Below are positions 22,442-29,876 of a stretch of DNA of 38,031 bases, one piece after another. A program made the position numbers and the translations under genes. Under the pieces are notes generated by a model. It was not told the origin of the DNA. It worked only from the letters and a program-made list of their open reading frames with translations, and did not search any database. This DNA comes from Pseudomonadota bacterium. GTDB lineage: Bacteria; Pseudomonadota; Alphaproteobacteria; Rhizobiales; Xanthobacteraceae. The stretch is taken from positions 1-38,031 of the forward strand of contig JAFECJ010000040.1 of assembly GCA_018242205.1 (NCBI GenBank), given 5' to 3'. How positions within the stretch are numbered: the first letter of the stretch is position 1; each line of letters starts with the position of its first letter.

Positions 22442-23212
22442 ATGCAGAATGCGCTGCTGGTCGGACTATCGCGTCAGGTCGCGCTCGGGCGCGAACTCGA
22501 CGTCGTGGCGAACAACATCGCCAACGTGAACACGCCCGGCTTCAAGGCCGACGGCACCGTGTTCGAGGAATTTATTGGCAAGATCGCGCGCTCGGATTCC
22601 GACAACCTGTCGCGCCACGACAGCCGTGTCAGCTTCGTCCGCGACCGCGCCACCTGGATCGATCTCGGCCAGGGTAACATGGAGCGCACCGGCAACCCGA
22701 CCGACGTCGCTATTCAGGGTCGCGGCTTCTTCGCGGTGCAGACCCCGCAGGGCGAGCGCTACACGCGCAACGGCGCTTTCCAGATCAACGCCCAGGGCCA
22801 GCTTGTCACCGGCGAAGGCTATCCGGTGCTCGGCGAAAACGGCCCGATCCAATTCCAGCCGAACGACCGCGAGGTCCAGATCAGCGGCGACGGCACGATC
22901 AGCGTCAGCGTGCCCGGCGCCACCGGCGAATCGCAGCGCGGCAAACTGCGCATGGTCGGCTTCGACAATCCAGGCGGACTGCAGAAGGCCGGCGCCGGCA
23001 CGTTCGCCCTCGGTAACGGCGTCAACATCGTGCCCGACACCACCTCGCGCTTCTCACAGGGCACGATCGAGAAGTCGAACGTGCGCTCGGTCGTCGAGAT
23101 GACGCGCATGATCGAGATCACGCGCACCTACACCCAGGTCGCCAACATGATTCAGGCCCAAGCCGACTTGTCGCGCAATGCCGTCGACAAGCTGGCCGAA
23201 GTGCCGAACTGA
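22442..23212 (+). CDS. flgF: flagellar rod protein FlgF
   Basis: A 256-aa distal rod protein. The N-terminal rod motif LGRELDVVANNIANVNTPGFK is present, followed by ATWIDLGQGNMERTGNPTDV, the FlgF/FlgG core, and a C-terminus with SVVEMTRMIEITRTYTQVANM. The length is normal. GGGGAG stands before the ATG. It heads flgF-flgG-flgA-flgH behind a sigma-54 promoter and a palindrome and diverges from fliL. FlgF rather than FlgG is chosen from the start sequence MQNALLVGLSRQ and the partner flgG next to it. Confidence 0.97.
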   Translation: MQNALLVGLSRQVALGRELDVVANNIANVNTPGFKADGTVFEEFIGKIARSDSDNLSRHDSRVSFVRDRATWIDLGQGNMERTGNPTDVAIQGRGFFAVQTPQGERYTRNGAFQINAQGQLVTGEGYPVLGENGPIQFQPNDREVQISGDGTISVSVPGATGESQRGKLRMVGFDNPGGLQKAGAGTFALGNGVNIVPDTTSRFSQGTIEKSNVRSVVEMTRMIEITRTYTQVANMIQAQADLSRNAVDKLAEVPN

Positions 23213-23231
23213 CGCGGACGGAGAATAGATC

Positions 23232-24020
23232 ATGCGAGCCTTGCACACCGCCGCGACCGGCATGATGGCCCAGGAACTCAACGTCCAGGTCATCTCCAAC
23301 AATATCGCCAACATGCGCACCACCGCCTACAAGCGGCAACGCGCCGAATTCCAGGACCTGCTGTACGAACACGTCAGCCGCGTCGGCACGCAGACCTCGT
23401 CGCAGGGCAACATTCTGCCGGCCGGCATCGAACTAGGCTCCGGCGTCAAGACCGTCGGCACGCCGCGCCTGATGACGCAGGGCACGCTGCTGCAGACCGG
23501 CAAGGACTACGACGTCGCCATCCGCGGCGAGGGCTTCTTCAAGATCGCTATGCCGGACGGCACCACCGCCTATACGCGCGACGGTTCGTTTGAGCTCGAC
23601 GCGCAAGGCCGCATCGTGACTGCATCCGGAAACTTGCTGCAGCCCGGCATAACGATTCCGCAAAACGCCACGTCGGTGACGATCAACGCGCAGGGTCAGG
23701 TGTCAGTGACGCTGCCGGGGCAGACCGCCACCACTAATGTTGGCCAGATCGAGCTGGCGATGTTCATCAACAAGGCCGGCCTCAAGGGCATTGGCGACAA
23801 CCTCTACCTGGAAACGCCCGCCTCCGGCACGCCGCAGTCCGGCACGCCGCAACTCAACGGCTTCGGCGACCTCCAGCAGGGCAATCTCGAACAGTCCAAC
23901 GTCGAAGCGGTCAGCGAAATTTCCGACCTGATCGCCGCTCAGCGCGCTTACGAAATGAACGCCAAGGTCATTTCCGCCGCCGACCAGATGCTGCAATCGA
24001 CGTCCAACCTGATGCGCTGA
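23232..24020 (+). CDS. flgG: flagellar distal rod protein FlgG
   Basis: A 262-aa distal rod protein. It begins MRALHTAATGMMAQELNVQV with SNNIANMRTTAYKRQRAEF, the FlgG form of the rod motif, and continues with LGSGVKTVGTPRLMTQG and a C-terminus (EAVSEISDLIAAQRAYEMNA) that is the FlgG hallmark. The length is normal and all core segments are intact. GGAG lies 9 nt upstream of the ATG, 19 nt after flgF. The next gene, flgA, starts 9 nt after its stop. Confidence 0.98.
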   Translation: MRALHTAATGMMAQELNVQVISNNIANMRTTAYKRQRAEFQDLLYEHVSRVGTQTSSQGNILPAGIELGSGVKTVGTPRLMTQGTLLQTGKDYDVAIRGEGFFKIAMPDGTTAYTRDGSFELDAQGRIVTASGNLLQPGITIPQNATSVTINAQGQVSVTLPGQTATTNVGQIELAMFINKAGLKGIGDNLYLETPASGTPQSGTPQLNGFGDLQQGNLEQSNVEAVSEISDLIAAQRAYEMNAKVISAADQMLQSTSNLMR

Positions 24021-24029
24021 GGCAAAGCC

Positions 24030-25055
24030 ATGATCAAATCCATGATCAAGTCCTTGACCGCCGCCACCCTCACCGCCGCTCTATTCGCGGCTGCTTCCGC
24101 CACGGCCTTCGCGCAAAGCGCCGAGCCGGCCCGGCCCTACCTCAAGCACGACGTCACCGTGACATCGAGCGTCGTCCGCATCGGCGACCTGATCGAGAAC
24201 GCCGGCATCGTCGCCGATATCCCGATCTTCCGCGCTCCCGACCTCGGCACCACCGGTACCGTGCCGGTCGAGACGGTGATCGCCGCTGTACGGCCGCACG
24301 CGCTCGTCGGTTTCGACACCGGCGGCATTTCCGACGTCGTGGTGACGCGCGCTGCCCGCGAGATCGCTGTCACCGACATCGAGAAGACTCTGGCCAAGGC
24401 GATCGCCGACCGCTTCAACGCCGGCCCCGTCGCCGAAATCAAGGTCTTCTTCGACCGCGACCCGCAAACCATTCAGGTCGATCCGACCGCCCACGGTGAC
24501 GTTCAGGTTGGCCGCCTCACTTACGACAGCCGCAGCGGGCGCTTCGACACGGTGCTGGAAATTCCCACCGGCGCCAACGGCAAGCGCGGTCTGCTCCGCC
24601 TCACCGGCCGCGCCTACCCCACCGTCGAGATCGTGATGGTGTCCCACACCGTCGAACGCGGTGCTGTTCTCAGGGCATCCGATCTCATCGTCGAACGCCG
24701 TCCGCGCGCCGAGATCGGCCGCGACGCCATCGCCGGTCTCGATCAGGCCATCGGTCAGGCTGCGCGCAACACGTTGCGCCCCGGCCAGGCCCTGCGCTCG
24801 GCCGACCTGACCAAACCGCAAATCGTGCTGCGAAACGAAATGGTGATGCTGGTGTTCGAGGCCCCGGGCCTGACGCTGACGATGCGCGGCAAGGCGCTCG
24901 ACGCCGGCGCCGAGGGCGACACCGTCTCTGTCCTCAACGAGCAATCGAAACGCACCGTGCAGGGCGTCGTCGCCGGCCCCGGTCATGTCGTCGTGCGGTC
25001 CGGCACGCCGCGGCTGGCCGCCAATATTCCGGCGTCCACGGACAGCACGCGGTAA
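24030..25055 (+). CDS. flgA: flagellar P-ring chaperone FlgA
   Basis: A 341-aa periplasmic protein that helps the FlgI P-ring assemble. It has a signal peptide (about 1-29, ending at ATAFAQ). The C-terminal half has the SAF-like domain: RGAVLRASDLIVERRPRAEI, then RNTLRPGQALRSADL, and the final VQGVVAGPGHVVVRSG. The N-terminal part is longer than in enterobacterial FlgA (about 220 aa), as usual in alphaproteobacteria. A second in-frame ATG at 24042 is possible. It lies between flgG and flgH; its substrate flgI is transcribed from a separate promoter at 29822. Confidence 0.95.
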   Translation: MIKSMIKSLTAATLTAALFAAASATAFAQSAEPARPYLKHDVTVTSSVVRIGDLIENAGIVADIPIFRAPDLGTTGTVPVETVIAAVRPHALVGFDTGGISDVVVTRAAREIAVTDIEKTLAKAIADRFNAGPVAEIKVFFDRDPQTIQVDPTAHGDVQVGRLTYDSRSGRFDTVLEIPTGANGKRGLLRLTGRAYPTVEIVMVSHTVERGAVLRASDLIVERRPRAEIGRDAIAGLDQAIGQAARNTLRPGQALRSADLTKPQIVLRNEMVMLVFEAPGLTLTMRGKALDAGAEGDTVSVLNEQSKRTVQGVVAGPGHVVVRSGTPRLAANIPASTDSTR

Positions 25056-25127
25056 CGAGATGAGTTGGCGGCGGCAACCGCTTGTCGTCCGGGAATTGAT
25101 CGACAACGCCAGTGAAAGTCAGTTGAG

Positions 25128-25874
25128 ATGAAGATGACAAGGTTGATGCGGCATTTGGCCTTCGCGGCGCTCGCCACTACGATGTTGAGTGGCTGCTCGG
25201 CCTTGGACCGCCTGAAAAACATCGGCGAGCAGCCGAAGCTTTCGGCGATCGACAACCCTACCGCGGCGCCGGGCTACAAGCCGGTACAGATGCCGATGCC
25301 GGCGGCGCAGCCTGCCTCGTACAATCCGAATTCCCTGTGGCGCAATGGCTCGCGCGCCTTCTTCAAGGATCAGCGCGCTCACCAGATCGGCGACATCCTG
25401 ACCGTCAAGGTCAACATCACCGACAAGGCCAACATCGCCAACGACACCAAGCGCAGTCGCACCAACGCCGAAGATTCCGGCATCACCAATTTCTTCGGTA
25501 AGAGCAAACTGCCGATCGCCAATTCGGCGTTGCCGACGCGGCTGTTCACCGCGGATTCCACCGGCTCAAGCGAAGGCAAGGGCTCGGTCGACCGCTCGGA
25601 AGCGCTGTCGACCAACGTCGCGGCCGTCGTGACGCAGGTGCTGCCGAACGGCAACCTGGTGATCGAGGGGCGTCAGGAGATCCGCGTCAATTTCGAGATC
25701 CGCGAACTGATCGTCGGTGGCATCGTGCGGCCGGAGGATATCGAGAGCGACAACACCATCGACTCGACCAAGATCGCCCAGGCGCGCATCGCCTATGGCG
25801 GCCGCGGCCAGATCACCGACGTGCAGCAGCCTCGCTACGGCCAGCAGGTAATGGATGTGATCCTGCCCTTCTAG
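25128..25874 (+). CDS. flgH: flagellar L-ring lipoprotein FlgH
   Basis: A 248-aa outer-membrane lipoprotein forming the L ring. It has a lipoprotein signal with lipobox LSGC (about 20-23) and then the conserved SLWRNGSRAFFKDQRAHQIGDILTV core, split here by context: NSLWRNGSRAFFKDQRA then GDILTVKVNITDKA. The C-terminus has ITDVQQPRYGQQVMDVILPF, the family ending. Alternative ATG at 25134. It follows flgA after 72 nt and closes the operon before a hairpin. Confidence 0.97.
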   Translation: MKMTRLMRHLAFAALATTMLSGCSALDRLKNIGEQPKLSAIDNPTAAPGYKPVQMPMPAAQPASYNPNSLWRNGSRAFFKDQRAHQIGDILTVKVNITDKANIANDTKRSRTNAEDSGITNFFGKSKLPIANSALPTRLFTADSTGSSEGKGSVDRSEALSTNVAAVVTQVLPNGNLVIEGRQEIRVNFEIRELIVGGIVRPEDIESDNTIDSTKIAQARIAYGGRGQITDVQQPRYGQQVMDVILPF

Positions 25875-26004
25875 TTCTCAAGCGTGGTGAGGGGGCGTTT
25901 GCGTCAGTCCCGAGACGTAAGCCCGTGGCGTCGAGAAGCCCTCACCTGTTCAGTGCTCCCGCGTTGTCCCTGTCGTCTCGCGAGCGTTAAGGACAACGAT
26001 CACG

Positions 26005-26048
26005 ACGCGGCCTCCGGTAGCTCCCCTGCCGGAGGCCGTGTTCCGTTT
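26005..26048 (+). terminator. hairpin after flgH
   Basis: A 13-bp stem with one G-U pair (26005-26017 with 26029-26041; core GGCCTCCGG / CCGGAGGCC) and an 11-nt loop, followed by TTCCGTTT. The T-tract is interrupted, so terminator strength is uncertain. It lies about 130 nt after the flgH stop and 32 nt before the convergent oxygenase stop. Confidence 0.5.
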
Positions 26049-26079
26049 AGTCCAGGTTTCGGCGAAATCCTTCCCGCGG

Positions 26080-26751
26080 CTACGGCGTGCCGTCGGGCGA
26101 GCCGGCCCGGTGCAGCCAGCAATTGACCGTGAACCGCGAGTCAATCCAGGCTTTGGACGGCACGCTCACCGGCCGCACCTCATGACGCAACCAGCTGAGG
26201 AACACGACCATCGTGTCGGGTTCAGGCACGATATCGATAAACGCCGGCGAGCCGTCACTATCGCCGGCGGACAGCGTTGGCAGAGGATAAATGCGCAATT
26301 CGCCGCCGCTGAATCGGCGTGGCGTCATCGAGAAATAATAGACGCAGGATAGCATCCGCAGCTTCGCGACCTGATTGATATTGTCGACATGAGCGCCGAA
26401 TTGGCTGCCGTCGCCATAGGCGTTGATCTCCAGACCTTTCGGCTCGGGCACGACGTCGGATAGCTGAAGCCGGTCGAACGTCGGCGCGATGATCTTGCGC
26501 ACTTTTGCTGCAATGGGCGCTGCGAAACCGCCGAGATCTCTGTTCCAAACCGATCGGCGCCGATTGACGTCGATCGAGCGGTGCCCGGTTTCACGGTCGA
26601 GCACTTCCCTTGGCTTGAAGTCGGCCTCGGTCGCGGCCACGTGGGCGAGCAGGCCGGCAACCGCCTTTGCTCCGAGCACATCGCGAAAAATCACATGCGG
26701 GCAGCGCGTTGCCACCGCATCGCGGCTGCCGGACTCGGTGTTTGTGACCAT
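26080..26751 (-). CDS. 2-oxoglutarate/Fe(II)-dependent oxygenase (prolyl 4-hydroxylase-like)
   Basis: A 223-aa dioxygenase. The iron-binding triad is H121-x-D123 (FGAHVDN) and H190 (WLRHEVRPV), and R206 in DSRFTVNCW is placed to bind 2-oxoglutarate. This matches the prolyl-4-hydroxylase-like 2OG-Fe(II) family, whose members hydroxylate protein or small-molecule substrates; the substrate here is unknown. The ATG at 26751 is chosen: the longer frame begins with TTG at 26787, inside a probable -35 element. If that promoter is real the message would start at or next to the ATG. It converges on flgH and is divergent from the next small secreted gene. Confidence 0.85.
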   Translation of the reverse strand: MVTNTESGSRDAVATRCPHVIFRDVLGAKAVAGLLAHVAATEADFKPREVLDRETGHRSIDVNRRRSVWNRDLGGFAAPIAAKVRKIIAPTFDRLQLSDVVPEPKGLEINAYGDGSQFGAHVDNINQVAKLRMLSCVYYFSMTPRRFSGGELRIYPLPTLSAGDSDGSPAFIDIVPEPDTMVVFLSWLRHEVRPVSVPSKAWIDSRFTVNCWLHRAGSPDGTP

Positions 26752-26757
26752 GCCAAT

Positions 26758-26787
26758 ATTAGCGCATACACGGATTAGTTGTGTCAA
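26758..26787 (-). promoter_or_regulatory. promoter of the 2OG oxygenase gene, likely leaderless
   Basis: TTGACA (26782-26787) and GCTAAT (26758-26763) are 18 bp apart on the minus strand. The usual start position, 7 bp after the -10, is the A of the ATG at 26751. No ribosome site is seen. Confidence 0.5.
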
Positions 26788-26940
26788 TATCGACAGGTTG
26801 TCCGGCCGCCGCGTTCATCGCCGATGCCTCCTGTCGCGCACTTAGCCGGCTCATCGTGACGATGGCCGACACGGCGCGCGACATAAAGACGGCACAATCC
26901 GGCGCACGTATCGCGCCACAAATGCGAAGGAGCGGCGGCG

Positions 26941-27324
26941 ATGTGGCGAGCTTTAATTGTGATGGGTGTTCTGGCCAGCCCCGCTCACGCCGATGACTTC
27001 TTCACCAGTCATCCGGCGTTCTCGCCGGCCGAAACACCGCCAACGAAGTCCGCTCAATGCGAGGAAGTCCGCGCCATGGCCGAAGACGTGCCGCGCGATG
27101 GCGACCGCGTCGATCTCTCCGTCATCGGAAGGCTGACCCTGGTGAAGACCGACGGCGCGCTTTGGTATCTCGTCGTCTGTTCCGACCTGCGCGTGATGTG
27201 CGTCGCCTATCAGGGCAACGATATGAAAGTTGGCGATCGGGTTGAAATGCGCGGCGCCTATCGCCGCCTCGATCCGAACCACGCTGTGCTCGACCCCTGT
27301 CTGGCGACGGCGGAACCGGAGTGA
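26941..27324 (+). CDS. small secreted protein, possibly OB-fold
   Basis: A 127-aa protein with a signal peptide (1-17, ending SPAHA). The mature part has four cysteines (one after SAQ, and near VVC, VMC and DPC). The segment LSVIGRLTLVKTDGALWYLVVC, then MKVGDRVEMRGAYRRLD, alternates strand and turn like an OB fold, but I do not recognise the family. AGGAG precedes the ATG. It is divergent from the oxygenase gene. No function is proposed. Confidence 0.7.
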   Translation: MWRALIVMGVLASPAHADDFFTSHPAFSPAETPPTKSAQCEEVRAMAEDVPRDGDRVDLSVIGRLTLVKTDGALWYLVVCSDLRVMCVAYQGNDMKVGDRVEMRGAYRRLDPNHAVLDPCLATAEPE

Positions 27325-27378
27325 GCCAGCTTGAGGCCACCCGCAGACGGGCGTTCTCGGCGCATCATTTAAATTCTG

Positions 27379-27407
27379 TTGACAACAAAGGCTATTACGC
27401 CTACGGC
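27379..27407 (+). promoter_or_regulatory. promoter of cspA copy 2
   Basis: TTGACA (27379-27384) is followed after 17 bp by TACGGC (27402-27407). The -10 is weak. A start near 27414 would give a leader of about 145 nt, similar to copy 1. Confidence 0.45.
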
Positions 27408-27558
27408 TCTTGTTGTTGGAACAAATCTTTTTTGGTCTTGTCGCCGCACGTCATTACGACGCGGCCACCATCCTCAAAAACATGAAATGTTTCGATCGCC
27501 GCTGCGACGTCGTCGCTCGGCGCGATCATCTACGCTGATAACCAAAGGAACTTGCCTG

Positions 27559-27762
27559 ATGGCAACCGGTACCGTGAAATTCTTCAATACCCAAAAGGGC
27601 TTCGGCTTCATTACCCCGAATGACGGCTCGCGCGATGTGTTCGTTCACATCTCGGCGGTCGAGCGCGCGGGCATGAGCACCCTGATGGAAGGCCAGAAGG
27701 TGTCGTACGAAATCGTCACCGAGCGCGGCAAGCAGGCCGCCGGCAACCTGCAGAGCGCCTAA
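27559..27762 (+). CDS. cold-shock protein, CspA family (copy 2)
   Basis: A 67-aa cold-shock protein. RNP1 (KGFGFI) and RNP2 (VFVHI) are intact. It is very close to copy 1 at 4246-4449, sharing the N-terminal ATGTVKFFNTQKG and the C-terminal SYEIVTERGKQAAGNLQ. AAAGGAAC lies about 8 nt before the ATG, as in copy 1. It stands alone, with its own promoter, long leader and terminator, inside the group of genes that separates the flagellar blocks. Confidence 0.95.
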   Translation: MATGTVKFFNTQKGFGFITPNDGSRDVFVHISAVERAGMSTLMEGQKVSYEIVTERGKQAAGNLQSA

Positions 27763-28083
27763 ACCGCTCTATCTGCCTGTTCTGCGACGGCTCGCTCGCG
27801 CGGCCGGCGCACTCTGAAAACCTGAGACAAATCGCGACGCCGGATGAACGCGCGCGATGATGTCTCGGGTTTTTTTGTTTTTGGATGCGGACAATCGGGC
27901 GGTTTCGTCACGCGAAGTATGAAGTCCCTTCGCCCGCAATGGGGTCGGGCAAACGGGCGAGACGCCGGCGCCCGACGCGTGACCCCGCCGCTTCCCTTGA
28001 CCCTTGTCAATGCAGCCTGCGGTGCCCGGCCGACCATAGAGCGATACGAAGCCCCAGAGACGAGCCACAAGGAGTCATCAGCC
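27763..28083. other. intergenic region after cspA copy 2
   Basis: Holds the cspA terminator (27818-27882). In the remaining 200 bp up to the BA14K-like gene I see no gene and no promoter I can defend. Confidence 0.5.
27818..27882 (+). terminator. rho-independent terminator of cspA copy 2
   Basis: An outer 12-bp stem with one G-U pair (AAACCTGAGACA / TGTCTCGGGTTT), an inner stem ATCGCG / CGCGAT, then TTTTTTTGTTTTT. It is a strong intrinsic terminator with a long branched loop. Confidence 0.88.
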
Positions 28084-28518
28084 ATGGCGACCACTTTGTT
28101 TGCCCGCTCCACGGCCGCGCTCGGTCTTGCCACCCTGCTCGCCGTCACGGCTGCGCCCGCCACCGCCGCGCCAGTTTTGTCCAGCACCTCGGTCCGCAAA
28201 ACCACGGCGACCAGCAATGTCGTTGACGTTCGCTATCGCGGCCGCGGCGCCGGGGTGGCCGCCGGCATCGCCACCGGACTCATCATCGGTGGTATTATTG
28301 CCTCACAGCCACGCTATTATGGCTATTACTACGGCGGTCCGCCGCCGCAGTTCTACGGGCCGCAGGTGTTCTACCCGCCCGGCTATTACGGCCCGATGGT
28401 CACACCTGGCTACGGCCGCGGCGACTGGCTGTCATACTGCTTCTCGCGATACCGCTCGTTCGATCCGGTATCCGGCACCTATATGGGCTACGACGGCCGC
28501 CGACATCTGTGCCGCTAG
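28084..28518 (+). CDS. BA14K-family-like secreted protein
   Basis: A 144-aa protein. It has a signal peptide (about 1-29, ending ATAAP), a Gly/Ala/Ile hydrophobic segment (RGRGAGVAAGIATGLIIGGI, about 53-73) and a Tyr/Pro/Gly-rich stretch. The C-terminus (YCFSRYRSFDPVSGTYMGYD, then RHLC) is the BA14K signature, named from an immunoreactive lectin-like Brucella protein. Its two cysteines probably pair. AAGGAG lies 9 nt before the ATG. It is an envelope or surface protein of unknown activity. Confidence 0.86.
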   Translation: MATTLFARSTAALGLATLLAVTAAPATAAPVLSSTSVRKTTATSNVVDVRYRGRGAGVAAGIATGLIIGGIIASQPRYYGYYYGGPPPQFYGPQVFYPPGYYGPMVTPGYGRGDWLSYCFSRYRSFDPVSGTYMGYDGRRHLCR

Positions 28519-28533
28519 ACGAACGTCCGCAAA

Positions 28534-28563
28534 AAATTGCCCGGCGCTGCGGCCGGGCAATTT
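28534..28563. terminator. bidirectional terminator between BA14K-like gene and dksA
   Basis: A perfect 12-bp stem (AAATTGCCCGGC / GCCGGGCAATTT) with loop GCTGCG. On the minus strand it ends in six Ts, so it is strongest for dksA (stop at 28592); on the plus strand there are only three. Confidence 0.85.
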
Positions 28564-28591
28564 CCGATTGGCGTAACGGCCGACACGGCGA

Positions 28592-29005
28592 TCAATCGTC
28601 GCGGTAAACGCGCTCGCGGCGCTCGTGGCGCTCCTGCGCCTCGACCGACAGCGTCGCGATCGGGCGCGCTTCGAGGCGGCGCAGTGAAATCGGCTCGCCG
28701 GTTTCTTCGCAATAGCCGTAGGTGCCGTCCTCGATCCGGGTCAGCGCCTCGTCGATCTTGGCAATCAGCTTGCGCTGGCGGTCGCGGGCCCGAAGCTCGA
28801 TCGACCGGTCAGTCTCCGACGAGGCCCGGTCGGCCAGATCGGGGTGATTCTGGTTTTCTTCCTGGAGGTGTTGAAGGGTTTCCTTCGCCTCCTTCAGGAT
28901 GTCTTCTCGCCATTGCAGCAGCTTGGCGCGGAAGTATTCGCGCTGCCGCTCGTTCATGAACGGTTCCTTATCTGACGGCCGATAAGGCTTCACTTTCGCC
29001 AACAT
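28592..29005 (-). CDS. dksA: RNA polymerase-binding protein DksA (single-cysteine type)
   Basis: A 137-aa DksA that binds in the RNA polymerase secondary channel with ppGpp. The helical N-terminal part, the coiled-coil tip DLADRA (D56, D59, A61; the DxxDxA motif) and the C-terminal globular part (EDGTYGYCEETGEPISLRRL) are visible. Of the four zinc cysteines of Escherichia coli DksA only C99 remains, as in other alphaproteobacterial forms, so no zinc finger is expected. The ATG at 29005 has GGGAG at 8 nt; the ATG at 29020 is a close alternative, while the far one at 29098 lies upstream of the predicted promoter. It has its own promoter and terminator. Confidence 0.94.
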   Translation of the reverse strand: MLAKVKPYRPSDKEPFMNERQREYFRAKLLQWREDILKEAKETLQHLQEENQNHPDLADRASSETDRSIELRARDRQRKLIAKIDEALTRIEDGTYGYCEETGEPISLRRLEARPIATLSVEAQERHERRERVYRDD

Positions 29006-29066
29006 CCCACCGACTCCCATCGTCTTTTTATTGTACCGCGTGAAAGTCCCCTCCCGAGGTGGCTGG

Positions 29067-29095
29067 CTTATATACTGGCCACGGGCACGCGACAA
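29067..29095 (-). promoter_or_regulatory. sigma-70 type promoter of dksA
   Basis: TTGTCG (29090-29095) and TATAAG (29067-29072) are exactly 17 bp apart on the minus strand, giving a start near 29060 and a leader of about 55 nt. Confidence 0.65.
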
Positions 29096-29183
29096 CATTG
29101 TTGCAGCGTCGTCCCACTGCCCGATTTTTATGAAAGTTCAATGACTTGGGAGAATGGTGGCGCGCGACCGTTAACCGTCGGGG

Positions 29184-29594
29184 CTAGCGCCGGGCCGCTT
29201 TCGCGAGTTCCACCGCGACGCGCAAATCGATTTCCGCCAGGACGCCGTCGAGTCCCGAGTCGCCGGTACTCTCGGTCAGGCCTTCGGCCGCCACCTTGAG
29301 CCGCGCCACCGTGGCGGTATCGAGCGACCCATCGATCATGCCCAGTTTGAGCTCGTCGAGGACGTCGAGGGCCCGGCGCCCCTTCGCGGCGCCGCGCTTC
29401 TTGCGCTCGAGCAGGTCGTCGATGCCCTGAAGAGCCAGCAGGCTGTCGAGCGTCGCAATCGAGCGTAGGCCACTGGCCGACGCTGGGTTCGTCGGCGCGT
29501 CGCTCTCCGAAAGGCTGAAGGTACCGCCGCCCGACCGCCGCGCGGCGGCAGGTGTGGCCGACAGCGAAGCCGCGTTCGTTCCTATGATGCGCAT
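29184..29594 (-). CDS. fliX: flagellar assembly regulator FliX
   Basis: A 136-aa protein matching FliX: it starts MRIIGTNAASL, and the conserved C-terminal half has LDSLLALQGIDDLLERKKRG, RRALDVLDELKLGMIDG and LDGVLAEIDLRVAVELAKAA. In Caulobacter, FliX senses early basal-body assembly and gates FlbD, the sigma-54 activator of later flagellar genes. The ATG at 29594 matches the usual N-terminus; a longer frame to 29651 adds a poor leader. The ribosome site is weak. It is divergent from flgI, and a CtrA-type half-box lies about 95 bp upstream. Confidence 0.93.
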   Translation of the reverse strand: MRIIGTNAASLSATPAAARRSGGGTFSLSESDAPTNPASASGLRSIATLDSLLALQGIDDLLERKKRGAAKGRRALDVLDELKLGMIDGSLDTATVARLKVAAEGLTESTGDSGLDGVLAEIDLRVAVELAKAARR

Positions 29595-29687
29595 GGCGCT
29601 TTGCTGATCCCGCTGGTGACGCGAGCGCTCCCCGCTCGCGCTACGACGCACGACGCCCCGCTACGTCGTCAGGAACCTGCGCCGGTC

Positions 29688-29695
29688 ATGGTTAA
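29688..29695 (-). promoter_or_regulatory. CtrA-type half-box upstream of fliX
   Basis: TTAACCAT on the minus strand, 94-101 bp before the fliX ATG and facing it. Confidence 0.45.
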
Positions 29696-29710
29696 TGGTC
29701 CGTAAACACC

Positions 29711-29727
29711 CCGGCAGTTTTTGCCGG
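29711..29727. promoter_or_regulatory. palindromic site CCGGCA-N5-TGCCGG upstream of flgI
   Basis: CCGGCAGTTTTTGCCGG has 6-bp perfect arms and the same 5-bp spacer as the flgF and fliO sites. Its centre is about 130 bp upstream of the predicted sigma-54 start. A half-site TGCCGGG follows near 29741-29747. Confidence 0.6.
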
Positions 29728-29821
29728 CCGGTACGGTTACTGCCGGGTTAAGGGACCGCAGCATCGCCGGGCCCACATCGAAAAGCATCACTATATCAAT
29801 CGCTTAAATGTTTGCGCGGGA

Positions 29822-29838
29822 TTGGCACGGGGTTCGCA
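29822..29838 (+). promoter_or_regulatory. sigma-54 promoter of flgI-flgJ-flgN
   Basis: TTGGCACGGGGTTCGCA matches YTGGCACGrNNNTTGCW at all but one fixed base, with exact GG-to-GC spacing. A start near 29850 leaves a leader of about 27 nt that contains the GGGGAG ribosome site. Confidence 0.82.
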
Positions 29839-29876
29839 AGAGAAACAGCAGTCAAACGTCACATTGGGGAGCAGTG

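Noticed and set aside
26752..26787. Longer 2OG oxygenase start (TTG at 26787)
   Set aside because: The TTG is part of a consensus -35 element and the added residues precede the conserved fold.
29006..29098. Longer DksA start at 29098
   Set aside because: It lies upstream of a good -35/-10 pair and has no ribosome site.
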